Shown piece by piece: positions 62,839-64,000 of a DNA stretch of 64,000 nt. Under the pieces are notes generated by a model, which ran no database searches, was not told where the DNA came from, and was given only the letters and a program-made list of their open reading frames with translations. Position 1 is the stretch's first letter. Each line of letters opens with the position of its first letter. The DNA lies in assembly GCA_050187875.1 (NCBI GenBank), contig JBFWXB010000028.1, positions 1 through 64,000 of the forward strand, given 5' to 3'. This stretch comes from JAFKKS01 sp050187875 (GTDB taxonomy: Bacteria; Pseudomonadota; Alphaproteobacteria; Rhizobiales; Xanthobacteraceae). Both the position numbers and the translations under genes were made by a program.

Positions 62839-63983
62839 TAGTGCAGGGCGAGCGCCGTGATGCGGCGCTCGTCCACCGTCACGCCGAGGCCGGGCCCAGC
62901 CGGGCAATGCGCAAGCCCCTGCGTGGGGGTGATCGGCTGCGTGACGGGGTCTTCGGCGAGCCAAAGATTGCCGAGGCTCAAGCCCCAGTCGATGCGCGGA
63001 ATCGCGCAAGCGGCGTGGATCATGGCCGCCGTCGCAAGACTCGACTCCATCATCATCGCCAGATTGACCGAGAGCCCCAGCGCCTCGCAGACGCCGGCGG
63101 TCGCAACGAGCGGAGTGATGCCGCCGAGCTTGATCGTCTTCAGGCTCGCGCCGCCGATGGCGCGCGCGGCGACATGCGCATGCAAATCGGCAAGCCCGTG
63201 CAGGCTCTCGTCCATGCCGATCGGCACGGGCGACGCGGCGGCGACCGTCGCCATGCGAGCAATGTCGCCGGCGGCCGTCGGCTGTTCGAGAAAAGCAAGG
63301 CCGAACGGCGCCGCGCCGTTCGTGAAGCGGATGGCACGCGTCGGGTCCCAGCCCATATTGGCGTCGGCGGCGATGAGACAGTCGGAACCGAGCGCCTCGC
63401 GCAAGAGGCGGACCGTGCGGATTTCCTCTTCGACAGGCTTGAGCCCGGCCTTGAGCTTGAACGCACGGAAACCTTGCGCGTGGAGGGCGCGCGCTTCGTC
63501 GACGTCCTTCTCCACGGAGCCGGAGCCGCCGACGAGCCAGAGCGGCTGGACCGTGCGCCGGATGGCGCCGCCCAGCAGCATGACCGCCGGCACATCGAGA
63601 ATGCGCCCGGCGAGATCGAGCATCGCCATGTCGACGGCCGCAAGCGCGCCCCCGTTTGCGTACATCGAGGCGCGCAACTCGCGCGACAGGCGCGCACGAT
63701 CGAGCACACAGGAGCCGATGAGGCGCGGTGCGATCAGCGTGGCGACTGCCGCTTGCATACCGACCAGCGTTTCGCCGGACATGATCGGGCTCGCGGCCGC
63801 CTCGCCCCAGCCTTCCGCGCCGCCGCGCGTGCGGATGCGCACGAACAGGACAGGGCCGTCGTCGATGCGATAGGTTGCCATCACGAGCGGCTTGCGCAGT
63901 GGCAGCAGCGCGGGGAAGCAATCGACGGCGACGATTTCAGTGGCGGCGGCAGTCGTGCTGGCGGTCGGCGGTGCCGGGTTCAT
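62838..63983 (-). CDS. Enolase-superfamily enzyme, muconate-lactonising (MLE) subgroup
   Basis: A protein of 381 residues of the mandelate racemase/muconate cycloisomerase family. The K-x-K motif is K176 and K178 (FKLKAG). Metal ligands are D207 (ADANMG), E233 (FLEQP) and D258 (GMDES). A second basic lysine lies at 282 or 285 (LKTIKLGG). This pattern is the MLE subgroup, which does cycloisomerisation, o-succinylbenzoate synthesis or racemisation of N-acylamino acids and dipeptides. Near hyuAB, a racemase or lactonase-type step on a cyclic substrate is plausible but unproven. The start shown leaves an N-terminal polar tail of about 15 residues. Confidence 0.9.
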   Translation of the reverse strand: MNPAPPTASTTAAATEIVAVDCFPALLPLRKPLVMATYRIDDGPVLFVRIRTRGGAEGWGEAAASPIMSGETLVGMQAAVATLIAPRLIGSCVLDRARLSRELRASMYANGGALAAVDMAMLDLAGRILDVPAVMLLGGAIRRTVQPLWLVGGSGSVEKDVDEARALHAQGFRAFKLKAGLKPVEEEIRTVRLLREALGSDCLIAADANMGWDPTRAIRFTNGAAPFGLAFLEQPTAAGDIARMATVAAASPVPIGMDESLHGLADLHAHVAARAIGGASLKTIKLGGITPLVATAGVCEALGLSVNLAMMMESSLATAAMIHAACAIPRIDWGLSLGNLWLAEDPVTQPITPTQGLAHCPAGPGLGVTVDERRITALALH

Positions 63984-64000
63984 GGCTTCATTTCCTGCGC

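Overview
The window is GC-rich, dense chromosomal DNA of an alphaproteobacterium, most likely a Hyphomicrobiales (Rhizobiales) relative. The pointers are the isocitrate lyase paired with a RamB/ScfR-type regulator, the DUF4170 protein, the UPF0114 and MmcQ/YjbR proteins, several branched-chain and NitT/TauT ABC importers, and rhizobial-style intergenic palindromes. No genus can be assigned from sequence reading alone.

Layout. Positions 1-1715 are the right end of an integrated element: a tyrosine integrase beside an orphan 3' half of a tRNA-Arg(CCG) gene, which is the attachment site. From about 1.9 to 34 kb lies ordinary chromosome: a thioredoxin-fold protein, an unusual ClC channel, a phosphonopyruvate hydrolase, twin MmcQ/YjbR proteins, an L,D-transpeptidase, the EF-P modification set (epmB-epmA diverging from efp), msrA, a FAD monooxygenase, a ScfR-like regulator diverging from aceA, a phosphonate-type binding protein followed by a DadA-like oxidase, glgP, a NitT/TauT-type importer with an FAH-fold enzyme, and small housekeeping genes.

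From 33.5 to 44 kb seven genes run in one direction: an ECF sigma factor, a one-TM protein, a Spy/CnrX-like periplasmic sensor, an outer-membrane efflux lipoprotein, a membrane fusion protein and two RND pumps of MdtB and MdtC type. At 44-47.5 kb a single 1150-residue chain joins a molybdopterin oxidoreductase to an FNR-like module and a plant-type 2Fe-2S ferredoxin.

From 47.7 to 64 kb lies a large divergent catabolic locus. Leftward run a CaiB-type CoA transferase and a complete branched-chain-amino-acid-type importer (binding protein, LivH, LivM, LivG, LivF). Rightward run a crotonase-fold protein lacking the usual glutamates, HyuA, HyuB, an epimerase, an SDR, and a NitT/TauT importer; an MLE-type enolase faces this run at the end. 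Two importers and about seven enzymes suggest uptake and breakdown of an unidentified acid or cyclic amide.

Intergenic palindromes are a recurring theme. All five convergent gene spacers longer than 50 bp hold one, and two of them (17.3 and 47.6 kb) are copies of the same roughly 100-bp element. No rRNA, complete tRNA, CRISPR array or insertion sequence was seen, and no gene-free stretch reaches 300 bases except around the attachment site (1507-1894).
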